From: Empedobacter stercoris
GTDB taxonomy: Bacteria; Bacteroidota; Bacteroidia; Flavobacteriales; Weeksellaceae
Direction: 5' to 3'
Length of the DNA: 64,000 nucleotides
Assembly (NCBI RefSeq): GCF_025244765.1
Contig: NZ_CP104209.1
Coordinates: 992,001-1,056,000, forward strand
The notes beneath the pieces were generated by a model that worked only from the letters and a program-made list of their open reading frames with translations, was not told the origin of the DNA and did not search any database. Of this stretch, positions 37,926 through 46,272 are shown one piece after another; position 1 is the first letter of the stretch; each line of letters opens with the position of its first letter. The translations under genes were made by a program, and so were the position numbers.

Positions 37926-38129
37926 AAATAAACAAAATTTTGAAATACAGAGAATAGAAAATTTATATCATTTTCTGATTTATTTATAGAATTTCCTTCT
38001 TAACCATACAACTTTTCTTACATAAATTTCTTAATAATAACCTTTCTCTATTTGATTTTATCAATTCATACCTAAAAACTCATCAAAATTCACTAAAATT
38101 GCACTTTAAATAAGAACACACAATTAATT

Positions 38130-39665
38130 ATGTCAGAAGATATTTTCAAGAAAGTAGTTTCTCATGCGAAAGAATATGGTTTCATTTTTCAATCGAGTGA
38201 GATTTATGATGGATTATCAGCCGTTTACGATTATGGTCAAAACGGAGCTGAGCTAAAAAATAACATCAAACAATATTGGTGGAAAGCAATGGTACAAATG
38301 CACGAAAACATTGTCGGCATTGATTCTGCTATTTTTATGCACCCTACTACTTGGAAAGCTTCAGGTCACGTTGATGCGTTTAATGATCCTTTGATTGATA
38401 ACAAAGACTCTAAAAAACGTTACCGTGCCGATGTTTTGATTGAAGATCATTGTGCTAAAATCGAAGGTAAAATCGAAAAAGAAGTGGCTAAAGCTGCAAA
38501 ACGTTTCGGTGATGCTTTTGATAAAGATCAATTTGTTGCGACAAATCCTCGTGTTGTAGAATACCAAAATCAAATCAACACTATTTTAGCACGCATGGGT
38601 AAATCTTTGGAAAACGAAGATTTGGACGATGTAAAAGCTTTGATTGAAGAATTAGAAATTGCTGATCCTGTAACAGGTTCTAAAAATTGGACAGAAGTTC
38701 GTCAATTCAACTTGATGTTCGGTACAAAATTAGGAGCTACAGCAGATCAAGCAATGGATTTATATTTACGCCCAGAAACAGCTCAAGGTATTTTCTTAAA
38801 TTACTTGAACGTACAAAAATCTGGACGTATGAAATTACCTTTCGGAATTGCTCAAATTGGTAAAGCTTTCCGTAATGAGATTGTTGCGCGTCAGTTTATA
38901 TTCCGTCAACGTGAGTTTGAACAAATGGAAATGCAATTTTTCGTAAAACCAGGAACAGAATTAGATTGGTACGAAAAATGGAAAGAAACTCGCTTAAAAT
39001 GGCACCAAACTTTAGGATTAGGAAATGATAATTACCGTTTCCACGACCACGAGAAATTAGCGCATTACGCAAACGCTGCTGCTGATATTGAGTTCAAATT
39101 CCCATTCGGATTCAAAGAATTAGAAGGAATTCACTCGCGTACAGATTTCGATTTGAAAGCGCACGAACAACATTCAGGTAAAAAAATTCAATATTTCGAT
39201 AACGAAACAAATGAATCGTACACACCTTATGTTGTAGAAACTTCTGTTGGTTTGGATCGTATGTTCTTAGCAGTTTTCTCAAACTCTTTAAAAGAAGAAA
39301 TATTAGAAGATGGATCAGAACGTACAGTTTTAGCTTTACCACCAGCTTTAGCACCAATCAAAGCGGCTATTTTACCATTAGTTAAGAAAGATGGTTTACC
39401 AGAATTTGCAGAACAAATCGTGAAAAAATTACGTTTAGATTACAATGTAATTTACGAAGAAAAAGATTCTATTGGAAAACGTTACCGTCGTATGGATGCA
39501 ATTGGTACACCTTTCTGTATCACTGTTGATCATGATTCATTAAACGATAATTCTGTTACATTACGTTTCCGTGATACAATGGAACAAAAACGTGTTTCTG
39601 TTGATGATTTAGCACAAATTATTGATAAAGAAGTTAACATGAAATATCTTTTCGAAAAATTATAA
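38130..39665 (+). CDS. glyS: Glycine-tRNA ligase (dimeric, class II)
   Basis: 511 residues, the alpha2-type enzyme. Class II motifs are visible: motif 2 in FRNEIVARQFIFRQREFEQMEMQ (about 250) and motif 3 in VVETSVGLDRMFLAVF (about 370); the C-terminal anticodon-binding domain follows. It loads tRNA-Gly. A single-gene unit between divergent metal operon and a small membrane protein gene. Confidence 0.96.
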   Translation: MSEDIFKKVVSHAKEYGFIFQSSEIYDGLSAVYDYGQNGAELKNNIKQYWWKAMVQMHENIVGIDSAIFMHPTTWKASGHVDAFNDPLIDNKDSKKRYRADVLIEDHCAKIEGKIEKEVAKAAKRFGDAFDKDQFVATNPRVVEYQNQINTILARMGKSLENEDLDDVKALIEELEIADPVTGSKNWTEVRQFNLMFGTKLGATADQAMDLYLRPETAQGIFLNYLNVQKSGRMKLPFGIAQIGKAFRNEIVARQFIFRQREFEQMEMQFFVKPGTELDWYEKWKETRLKWHQTLGLGNDNYRFHDHEKLAHYANAAADIEFKFPFGFKELEGIHSRTDFDLKAHEQHSGKKIQYFDNETNESYTPYVVETSVGLDRMFLAVFSNSLKEEILEDGSERTVLALPPALAPIKAAILPLVKKDGLPEFAEQIVKKLRLDYNVIYEEKDSIGKRYRRMDAIGTPFCITVDHDSLNDNSVTLRFRDTMEQKRVSVDDLAQIIDKEVNMKYLFEKL

Positions 39666-39690
39666 TATTTTTTTTCAATACAATAACACT

Positions 39691-39719
39691 AAAGCTCAGC
39701 ACGTTCTGAGCTTTTTTTA
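39691..39719 (+). terminator. glyS terminator
   Basis: 9-bp stem AAAGCTCAG/CTGAGCTTT, 6-nt loop, then a T run. Confidence 0.85.
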
Positions 39720-39795
39720 TTTTTTATTAATTTTTTTAACGATTTGGCAAAACTTTTGATTTTAAACCAACATATTAATCTAAAAAAAATAAATT

Positions 39796-40137
39796 ATGGG
39801 CTTTATTATTAATCTTTTGGTATCAGCATTAGTTGTCTTTGGACTTGCTAACATTTTACCTGGAGTAAGTATCAAAGGATACGGATCTGCAATAATTGTT
39901 GCAATTGTTATAGGTCTTTTAAATGCTTTTATAAAACCTTTGCTACAATTTATTAGCTTACCTATAACAATCTTAACATTAGGATTATTCTCATTTGTAA
40001 TTACGGCTGTAATTATATTATTAGCGAGCGCAATTATGGGAGATAGTTTTCATGTTGATGGATTCTGGTACGCCTTATTATTCGGAATTGTTTTAGCTTT
40101 TGTCAACTCTTTAGTTGGAGGATTGATGGGCGATTAA
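39796..40137 (+). CDS. Phage-holin-4-superfamily small membrane protein
   Basis: 113 residues with four hydrophobic helices. The end of helix 1 (FGLANILPGVSIKGYGSAI) and NAFIKPLLQFISLPITILTLG are typical of the holin_4_2/YvlD family. Despite the family name this is a common chromosomal gene with no lysis partner here. Function unknown. Confidence 0.85.
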   Translation: MGFIINLLVSALVVFGLANILPGVSIKGYGSAIIVAIVIGLLNAFIKPLLQFISLPITILTLGLFSFVITAVIILLASAIMGDSFHVDGFWYALLFGIVLAFVNSLVGGLMGD

Positions 40138-40158
40138 TTTTACACGTTATTACATATA

Positions 40159-40186
40159 AAAAGCTGTCTTATCTGAGACAGCTTTT
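40159..40186. terminator. Bidirectional terminator between membrane protein and WYL gene
   Basis: 11-bp stem AAAAGCTGTCT/AGACAGCTTTT with a 6-nt loop. Confidence 0.8.
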
Positions 40187-41204
40187 ATTTTTTGTATTGA
40201 TTATACGCTTTATCTAATCGAGTTTTTATTCTTTTTTTCACTAACCTTGGTGCAAGAATTTCAATTTCTTCACCAAAGCCTAAAAGTTCTCGTTCTAACT
40301 CAAAATTATGCACCACTTCTATCGAAAACAACGTTCCTTCATCTGTAATCTCCAATGTTTTTTGCGATGCATGAATAGGTTTTGTTACGACATAAGGCGC
40401 CAATTTTTTATTAACCCGAAAAATAACTCGTTGCTCCCTTTCTTTCACGTTTTTTGTCACACCAATCGCATTATTATAATACGTATCAAAATCAATTTCT
40501 AACTCATCAATAAACGGCTCATTGGCCAATTCATAAAACTCAACAATCCTATCCAAAGCCAAAGTATACAACTTCATGTCTTTTCTCGATTTAGCCAATA
40601 AAAACCAACGATTGCGATATTCTTTCAACAAATACGGATAATAAACTTGTTGTTTTGGTTCTTGACTTTTTGCTTTGAACGATTGATACGAAATCAACAA
40701 AGGTTGTTTCTTGACAATTGCTTGATACAACCGATTCAAATGTTCTAAACCTTTTAATAAAGGATTTTCTTCGAACTGAATATAATTTGGTTGTTGATGA
40801 GTTTGCTTGGATAAATTATTTTCGAGGCGCGTAATAATCTCATTCATATCATCAAAATAATTAAAACCATTCAATTGTTTCATCACCGAAATCACTTCTT
40901 TCATTTTATCTAAATCTGCAGACGAAACAGGCGAATTATGAATCGAATAATTATGATCTTCATATTCATAAAACTTTTTTTCTCGAACAACAATTGGCGC
41001 ATGATAACCCAATTTATCACTTCGCATCACCTGAATGTCGCTTTGAATTGTCCGTTTCGAAACGCCAGAAGTTATTCCTTCGTATTCATACAAAGCTTCC
41101 GAAACTTTTTCTATCAAATCTTCTAATGTCCATTTTCTGAAATGATTTTGAAGACATTTATCGATCGTTTGATAACGTATTAATGCAATTTTATTGGTTG
41201 CCAT
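40185..41204 (-). CDS. WYL-domain transcriptional regulator (YafY type)
   Basis: 339 residues. N-terminal winged helix about 1-75 with VSKRTIQSDIQVMR as recognition region; the WYL domain about 150-260 with LLISYQSF, VYYPYLLKEYRNRWFLLA and TLALDRI; a WCX-like C-terminal part. WYL domains sense nucleic acid ligands or nucleotides in several defence and repair systems. It is divergent from the tRNA-like RNA, slipin and RtcB, the usual layout for a local regulator, and two inverted repeats lie between. Confidence 0.9.
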   Translation of the reverse strand: MATNKIALIRYQTIDKCLQNHFRKWTLEDLIEKVSEALYEYEGITSGVSKRTIQSDIQVMRSDKLGYHAPIVVREKKFYEYEDHNYSIHNSPVSSADLDKMKEVISVMKQLNGFNYFDDMNEIITRLENNLSKQTHQQPNYIQFEENPLLKGLEHLNRLYQAIVKKQPLLISYQSFKAKSQEPKQQVYYPYLLKEYRNRWFLLAKSRKDMKLYTLALDRIVEFYELANEPFIDELEIDFDTYYNNAIGVTKNVKEREQRVIFRVNKKLAPYVVTKPIHASQKTLEITDEGTLFSIEVVHNFELERELLGFGEEIEILAPRLVKKRIKTRLDKAYNQYKK

Positions 41205-41247
41205 GGTTGATTTCTTTGTTCAATACTACAAATTTCAAATCAAAGTA

Positions 41248-41262
41248 CGCAATCTATTTGCG
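41248..41262. promoter_or_regulatory. Candidate WYL operator, copy 1
   Basis: CGCAA-TCTAT-TTGCG, a perfect 5-bp inverted repeat with a 5-bp spacer, 44 bp upstream of the WYL start. The same pattern recurs at 41359. Confidence 0.5.
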
Positions 41263-41358
41263 CAGAAATTTTTATTTCAAATTTTATTCAAAATATTTTT
41301 AATATAAAACCCTCTGTTAATCATCGTTTACAAATTATTTCGAAAAAATATTTTATTG

Positions 41359-41373
41359 CGCAATTCACTTGCA
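41359..41373. promoter_or_regulatory. Candidate WYL operator, copy 2
   Basis: CGCAA-TTCAC-TTGCA, the same inverted repeat with one change in the last base, 97 bp after copy 1 and about 111 bp before the tRNA-like RNA. Confidence 0.45.
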
Positions 41374-41483
41374 CACTTCTACTCCAACTTTGTCAAAGGT
41401 TTAAAAACCAAACGATTTTAATTATTCCTTGACAAATGTTTCAGTATAGCATTGTAGTAGAAATTGTTTCATCACTTCTATTC

Positions 41484-41605
41484 TGAATAATTAAAATCTC
41501 CAGCGGATGGGTCGTAGGTTCGATTCCTACTTTCAGGAAACTGAAATAGCTCAGTGGGTAGAGCAATTCACACAGACTTTAATCTGTTTATCGCCCGAAA
41601 GGGTA
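41484..41605 (+). ncRNA. Circularly permuted tRNA-like RNA (YrlA/Y RNA-like)
   Basis: In order: outer strand 41484-41499; variable-loop-like GGGTC; T arm GTAGG-TTCGATT-CCTAC (41514-41530); acceptor half TTTCAG, a GAAA tetraloop and acceptor half CTGAAA (41531-41546); TA; D arm GCTC-AGTGGGTA-GAGC (41549-41564); ATTC, pairing with GGAT (41505-41508) like an anticodon stem; outer strand 41574-41590. ATTAAAATCT and AGACTTTAAT pair with one mismatch, and the helix extends to about 16 bp. The T arm thus precedes the D arm and no 3' CCA end exists. This is the layout of the tRNA-mimic module of bacterial YrlA Y RNAs. A CCC-GAAA-GGG mini hairpin follows. The 3' end is uncertain. Confidence 0.8.
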
Positions 41606-41928
41606 CCATTGGAAACAAAAGCTAAAAAGTTTTCTTTTCGAATAGAGAATATATTTCCTAGAAATGAATTTGAAATAAGATCAAAAACTTCTTTAAAACC
41701 TGAATTTGAAACTTTAGTTGATGATTGATTTCAAAAGTTTAGATAAGACATCAAGTCAAAATGATTGGAGGAAATATTTAAAAACAAGACATCAAAACAA
41801 GCTGCTCAAACTTCAAATTCCGTTTTAAAACAGGAAAATGATTTAGCTTTTTTAATTAAAAAATTTAGAAAAAGATTCTTCGATAAAGGAGAAATATAAA
41901 ATAGTAAAAACCTATAAAAAATTATATA
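41606..41928 (+). other. Leader between tRNA-like RNA and slipin gene
   Basis: About 320 bp without a convincing gene. One frame reads as coding-like pieces, a TTG-started 39-codon stretch (41609-41728) and a TTG-started 44-codon stretch (41765-41899, ending KKFRKRFFDKGEI), separated by three in-frame stops. No terminator is seen, so the RNA and the slipin gene could share a transcript. Confidence 0.4.
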
Positions 41929-43020
41929 ATGAAAAAATTACCAATTAACAACCAAGAAATTGGAATCTATATCAAAAATAACGAAGTAGAAAAAATTTAT
42001 ACAAAAGGAAACTATTGGATTTTCTTTAATAAAAACATCGAAAAATTAAACATTAACGAAATAATTGATGAAAAATACCATGCAATATTTTTAGAAAATG
42101 AAACATTGAAATCGATGGTAGATTTTATCGAAGTTTTACATAACGAAGTGTTGATTATTTACAAAAACAATCAATCATACAATTCGTTTTACAATAAAAA
42201 TGTAATGATTTGGAAAAATTCAACTCAATTAAAAGCTGTAAAATTTGATTTGAATTCTACTGACGAAATTAAGAATTTAACAAAAAGAGAAATTGATATT
42301 TTAAGAAAAGCTGGTGCGATTCGTATTATTTCAATTCCAACTTATCATGAAGGAATTTTGTTTAAAGACAATGAATTTGACTCGGTTTTTAAAGCTGGTG
42401 AGTATAAATTTTATAACAACGAAGTCAAAATTTCGATGGTTTCTTATGATATGCGTCCGCAAACAATTGAAATTTCTGGACAAGAAATTTTGACAAAAGA
42501 TAAAGCACAATTACGAATCAATTTTATGGTAGACTACCAAATCACAGATTTGATAAACGCTTTTCAATCGAACAAAGATTTCGAGAAAATGATTTATCAA
42601 GCGATTCAATTGGGATTGAGAGAATTTATTGGCAATATGAATTTTGACGATTTGATGTCGGATAAAAATTCGGTAACGAATTATATTATTCAAAAATATC
42701 AAACTCAATTTGAAAAAATTGGTCTAAAATTAATCAACGCAGGGATGAAAGATATTATTCTTCCAGGAGAAATAAGAGAAATTATGAACCGCGTTTTGAT
42801 TGCCGAAAAAACAGCACAAGCCAATTCGATTACACGCCGTGAAGAAACTGCTTCGACAAGAAGCTTGTTAAACACAGCAAAATTGATGGAAGAAAATGAA
42901 ACTTTATGGAAATTAAAAGAAATGGAATACATTGAAAAAATAGCTGATAAAGTTGGAGAAATCTCAATTTCTGGTGGATCAAATGTATTAAATGAATTAA
43001 AAACTATGTTCTCGAAATAG
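41929..43020 (+). CDS. Slipin/SPFH (band 7) family protein
   Basis: 363 residues. The SPFH core spans about 140-290, with VDYQITDLINAFQ and the GMKDIILPGEIREIMN segment, followed by the conserved helix EKTAQANSITRREETASTRSLLNTAKLMEENE. No clear N-terminal membrane helix is seen; a repeat-like first half (EIGIYIKNNEVEKIYTKG and later EGILFKDNEFDSVFKAG) looks like two copies of one beta module. Slipins beside RtcB are frequent in bacteria; SPFH proteins form ring or cage scaffolds, so this may house the ligase or the RNA. Confidence 0.88.
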   Translation: MKKLPINNQEIGIYIKNNEVEKIYTKGNYWIFFNKNIEKLNINEIIDEKYHAIFLENETLKSMVDFIEVLHNEVLIIYKNNQSYNSFYNKNVMIWKNSTQLKAVKFDLNSTDEIKNLTKREIDILRKAGAIRIISIPTYHEGILFKDNEFDSVFKAGEYKFYNNEVKISMVSYDMRPQTIEISGQEILTKDKAQLRINFMVDYQITDLINAFQSNKDFEKMIYQAIQLGLREFIGNMNFDDLMSDKNSVTNYIIQKYQTQFEKIGLKLINAGMKDIILPGEIREIMNRVLIAEKTAQANSITRREETASTRSLLNTAKLMEENETLWKLKEMEYIEKIADKVGEISISGGSNVLNELKTMFSK

Positions 43021-43059
43021 TATTCGAAACATAAAAAAAACGTTTAAATTTAGATTAAA

Positions 43060-43197
43060 ATGTCACAAAAAATAGATAATAAACCAATTAACGGAAATGA
43101 TTTGATTGCCTTGGGTTATCCTGAAAATGAAATATTAGGAATCGCCTTAAAAATCAACAAAAAAAAGAAATGGTTACACAAAAGCAGAAATGCTTAA
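43060..43197 (+). pseudogene. N-terminal piece of RtcB, out of frame with the rest
   Basis: ATG-started 45-codon frame with INGNDLIALGYPENEILGIAL, matching the start of bacteroidete RtcB proteins. It runs into an A8 tract at 43159-43166 and stops at 43197. Past the tract the frame of the main RtcB ORF continues as KNGYTKAEMLNKYVQ, so removing one A would join them into a protein of about 480 residues. Confidence 0.7.
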
Positions 43198-44503
43198 TAA
43201 ATATGTGCAAGTTTTATCTTCGCCACAAGACTTCTTAGAAGATAAAGTTTTTAAAACATTGGCAAAAGGTTTTATTGATGGAATTCATTCGCCAAAACAA
43301 GATGAAAACTTAATTGAATTGAAAGAAAATCCTAACGATTTCAATATTTATGGTGCAGAAAATATTGAAGACGGTGCTTTAGAACAAATGAAAGTTGCGA
43401 TGAAACTTCCTGTGACAATTGCTGGTGCAATTATGCCAGATGCGCATCAAGGATACGGTTTACCAATTGGTGGTGTTTTAGCGACAAAAAATGCGATTAT
43501 TCCTTATGGTGTCGGTGTTGATATTGGTTGTAGAATGGCTTTATCGATTTATGATTTACCAGCTTCTCATTATTTTGAACATCACGATTCGTTAAAAGAA
43601 ACATTGATAAAAAACACAAAATTTGGTGCAGGCCATGGATTTCATGGTCAATACAAAGCAGAACATCAGGTTTTGGATGACACAAAATTTGAAACGAATT
43701 CATTTATTCAGAATTTAAAAGACAAAGCGTGGTCGCAATTAGGTTCTTCTGGTGGTGGAAACCACTTTGTAGAATTTGGTTTGATCGATTTCAAAGAAGA
43801 TGATGAGAAATTAAACATCAAAAAAGGTTCGTATTTAGCTTTATTGACACATTCTGGATCGAGAGGTTTCGGTGCTACTATTGCTGGATATTACACTAAA
43901 ATCGCTAAAGAAATTTGTAAACTTCCGTATAAAGCACAAAATTTAGCTTATTTGGATTTGGATTCTGCAGAAGGTCAAGAATACTGGATTGCGATGAATT
44001 TAGCGGGTGAATATGCTTCGGCTTGTCACGAAATTATTCATCAAAAAATCGCAAAATCAATTGGTGCTGAAGTTTTAGCGAAAGTAGAAAATCATCATAA
44101 TTTTGCTTGGAAAGAAATTCACAATGATGAAGAAGTAATTGTGCATCGAAAAGGTGCTACACCAGCTGCTAAAGATGTGATGGGAATTATTCCAGGTTCG
44201 ATGACTGCACCAGGATTTTTGGTTCGAGGAAAAGGTGAAGAAAATTCGATTCATTCGGCTTCGCATGGAGCTGGTCGACAAATGAGCAGAACACAAGCGA
44301 TAAAATCATTGTCTCAACACAAGATAAATGATTATTTAAACGATTTTGGAATTACATTAATTGGCGGTGGAAAAGACGAAGCTCCAATGGCATACAAAGA
44401 TATTCACGAAGTAATGGCTGCTCAACAAGATTTAGTTGATGTTGTGGCGATATTTACACCAAAAATGGTCCGAATGGCTGATGACGGCTCAAGAGAAGAT
44501 TAA
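43190..44503 (+). CDS. rtcB: RNA-splicing ligase RtcB
   Basis: 437 residues from the internal ATG. RtcB joins 2',3'-cyclic phosphate (or 3'-phosphate) and 5'-OH RNA ends using GTP and Mn2+. Catalytic marks are all here: GVDIGCRMA with the metal Cys, SSGGGNHFVEF, LTHSGSRGFG, and the guanylylated His in SASHGAGRQMSR. The N-terminal 45 residues lie in another frame before an A8 tract, so the present ORF lacks the first strands of the fold unless frame is restored. It follows the slipin gene and probably shares its transcript. Confidence 0.93.
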   Translation: MLNKYVQVLSSPQDFLEDKVFKTLAKGFIDGIHSPKQDENLIELKENPNDFNIYGAENIEDGALEQMKVAMKLPVTIAGAIMPDAHQGYGLPIGGVLATKNAIIPYGVGVDIGCRMALSIYDLPASHYFEHHDSLKETLIKNTKFGAGHGFHGQYKAEHQVLDDTKFETNSFIQNLKDKAWSQLGSSGGGNHFVEFGLIDFKEDDEKLNIKKGSYLALLTHSGSRGFGATIAGYYTKIAKEICKLPYKAQNLAYLDLDSAEGQEYWIAMNLAGEYASACHEIIHQKIAKSIGAEVLAKVENHHNFAWKEIHNDEEVIVHRKGATPAAKDVMGIIPGSMTAPGFLVRGKGEENSIHSASHGAGRQMSRTQAIKSLSQHKINDYLNDFGITLIGGGKDEAPMAYKDIHEVMAAQQDLVDVVAIFTPKMVRMADDGSRED

Positions 44504-44507
44504 ATGA

Positions 44508-44535
44508 AAAGCCTGAACAAATTTGTTCAGGCTTT
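44508..44535. terminator. Terminator after rtcB
   Basis: 13-bp stem AAAGCCTGAACAA/TTGTTCAGGCTTT with a 2-nt centre, between converging rtcB and hemF. Confidence 0.8.
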
Positions 44536-44550
44536 GTATAGTCTAAAAGA

Positions 44551-45456
44551 TTAAATCCATTCCTTTGGATGCATTAATACATCAAGTAATTTAGCTTCTG
44601 GTGAATCTGTTTCAGGCTGATGATTATAATGCCATTGTACGTGTTTCGGTAAACTCATTAAAATAGATTCAATTCTACCATTTGTTTTTAAGCCAAACAA
44701 AGTACCTCTGTCATGAATTAAATTAAATTCAACATAACGACCTCTCCTTATTTCTTGCCACTCTTTTTGAGCGGCAGTATATTCGTCATACTTATGTTTT
44801 TCAACAATTGGCAAATAAGCTTCTAAAAAAGAATTTCCGACTTCCGTCACAAAATCATACCATTTTTCAACAGGCATTTCTTCGGTTGGTTTTAAGTAAT
44901 CAAAAAACAAACCACCCACTCCTCTTGCTTCTTCGCGATGCGTATTCCAAAAGTATTTATCACATTCTTGTTTATATTTAGGATAAAATGAATCATTATG
45001 TGCATCACAACTTTTTTTACAAACCGAATGCCAATGAATAACATCATTTTCATCTAAATAATAAGGTGTCAAATCTTGACCTCCGCCAAACCATTGATCT
45101 ACAACATTTCCATCTTGATCATACATTTCGAAATATCTCCAATTAGCATGTGTTGTTGGAATATGTGGACTTGTTGGATGAATAACCAAACTCAATCCAC
45201 AAGCAAAAAATTTACCTGATGAAACATTTAGCGCTTTTTGCATTGTTTCTGGTAATTCACCATAAACTTTCGAGATATTAACACCAGCTTTCTCAAAAAC
45301 AGCACCGTCAGTTAAAACACAAGAAAGACCTCCACCTCCTTCTTCGCGATGCCATTCGTCTTTTATAAATTTTGCTTTACCATCTACTGCTTCTAACTGA
45401 GCAATAATCTTCTTTTGAAGATCTTGTATATATTGGAAAAATTGATCTTTCATCAT
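44551..45456 (-). CDS. hemF: Oxygen-dependent coproporphyrinogen III oxidase
   Basis: 301 residues. It makes protoporphyrinogen IX in haem synthesis using O2. HemF signatures are HIPTTHANWRYFEM, QWFGGGQDLTPYY and RRGRYVEFNLIHDRGTLFGL. Length fits the family. Start could be Met1 or Met2. It stands alone; an aerobic haem route agrees with the O2-using enzymes nearby. Confidence 0.96.
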   Translation of the reverse strand: MMKDQFFQYIQDLQKKIIAQLEAVDGKAKFIKDEWHREEGGGGLSCVLTDGAVFEKAGVNISKVYGELPETMQKALNVSSGKFFACGLSLVIHPTSPHIPTTHANWRYFEMYDQDGNVVDQWFGGGQDLTPYYLDENDVIHWHSVCKKSCDAHNDSFYPKYKQECDKYFWNTHREEARGVGGLFFDYLKPTEEMPVEKWYDFVTEVGNSFLEAYLPIVEKHKYDEYTAAQKEWQEIRRGRYVEFNLIHDRGTLFGLKTNGRIESILMSLPKHVQWHYNHQPETDSPEAKLLDVLMHPKEWI

Positions 45457-45554
45457 AATTATTTTTGCAAATATACTAATGATATCTACTCGTGATGAAA
45501 TTAAGTTTAGGTTTAAATAAGATTAAGCAATAATTAAAATAAAAAAAACACATA

Positions 45555-45984
45555 TTAATTAATAATTTTAAATGGTATATTAAAATTCAAGCTTGCTGCT
45601 TCTCCTTTTTCAGTAACAGCAGGAATTATTTTCTTATTATCTTTTTTCAATTTTACAACATAATTTACAAAAGCTTTGTAAGAAGAAACTTCTCTGAATC
45701 AGTTCCAATTATTTCTAAATCTTGAAACTCGCCTTCTTTACTTATTTTGAATTTAACCTTTGTATTAACATTTATTTCATTAATTGTTAAATCATTACTT
45801 TTTAAAACCTGTTCTACTTCAAACAATAGTTGTTTATTAAAATATTTACTAAAGCAGTCTGCTAATTTCTGTACACCTTTCTTCTCATATTTTTCACATC
45901 CAGGGTAAATTAACATTACAGCTTTTCTATTTCTTGTCCAAATAAAACAGAGCTAAATAGCAATAGTATAAATAGTAGTTTCAT
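45555..45984 (-). pseudogene. Doubly frameshifted secreted TonB C-terminal-like protein
   Basis: Three consecutive frames make one protein: signal peptide MKLLFILLLFSSVLFGQEIEK (45984 to about 45920), then IYPGCEKYEKKGVQKLADCF...EIIGTDSE (45916 to about 45690), then REVSSYKAFVNYVVKLKKDN...PFKIIN (stop 45555). The YPGCE...CF segment and the later VKFKISKEGEFQ resemble small flavobacterial relatives of the TonB C-terminal domain. Two separate frame breaks argue for true decay rather than a reading error. Confidence 0.65.
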
Positions 45985-46235
45985 TGTATTTTATATTTAA
46001 ATAAAATAATCAAAACATCAAACCAATGTAATCAATTATATTTATTACAATTTAAAACACGATATATATAATTGATATATTCTTAAAGAAATAAAATCAC
46101 ACCAATAGTCTTTATAATAACTGATTTACAATTGTTTAATAAAATAAAAAACGAATAATTATCTAATTCCCCATCAATACAATACTTACACAAAAAAGTT
46201 ATTAACAATATTATTCACAAAACAAATCTTTGTCC

Positions 46236-46244
46236 TACATTTGC
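46236..46244 (+). promoter_or_regulatory. Predicted -7 element of the oxygenase gene
   Basis: TACATTTGC fits TAnnTTTGC exactly, 28 bp before the ATG at 46273. The -33 region is not a good match. Confidence 0.4.
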
Positions 46245-46272
46245 AAAAGAAATTTTATAAAAGAAAATATAA

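Noticed and set aside
41514-41583. Ordinary tRNA gene, for example tRNA-Lys with a shortened anticodon loop
   Set aside because: The T arm comes before the D arm and there is no T arm after the D arm, so no standard cloverleaf can form.
41507-41728. 73-codon ORF starting in the tRNA-like RNA
   Set aside because: Its first third reads through the T arm and D arm, so the start is not real; only the later part is coding-like.
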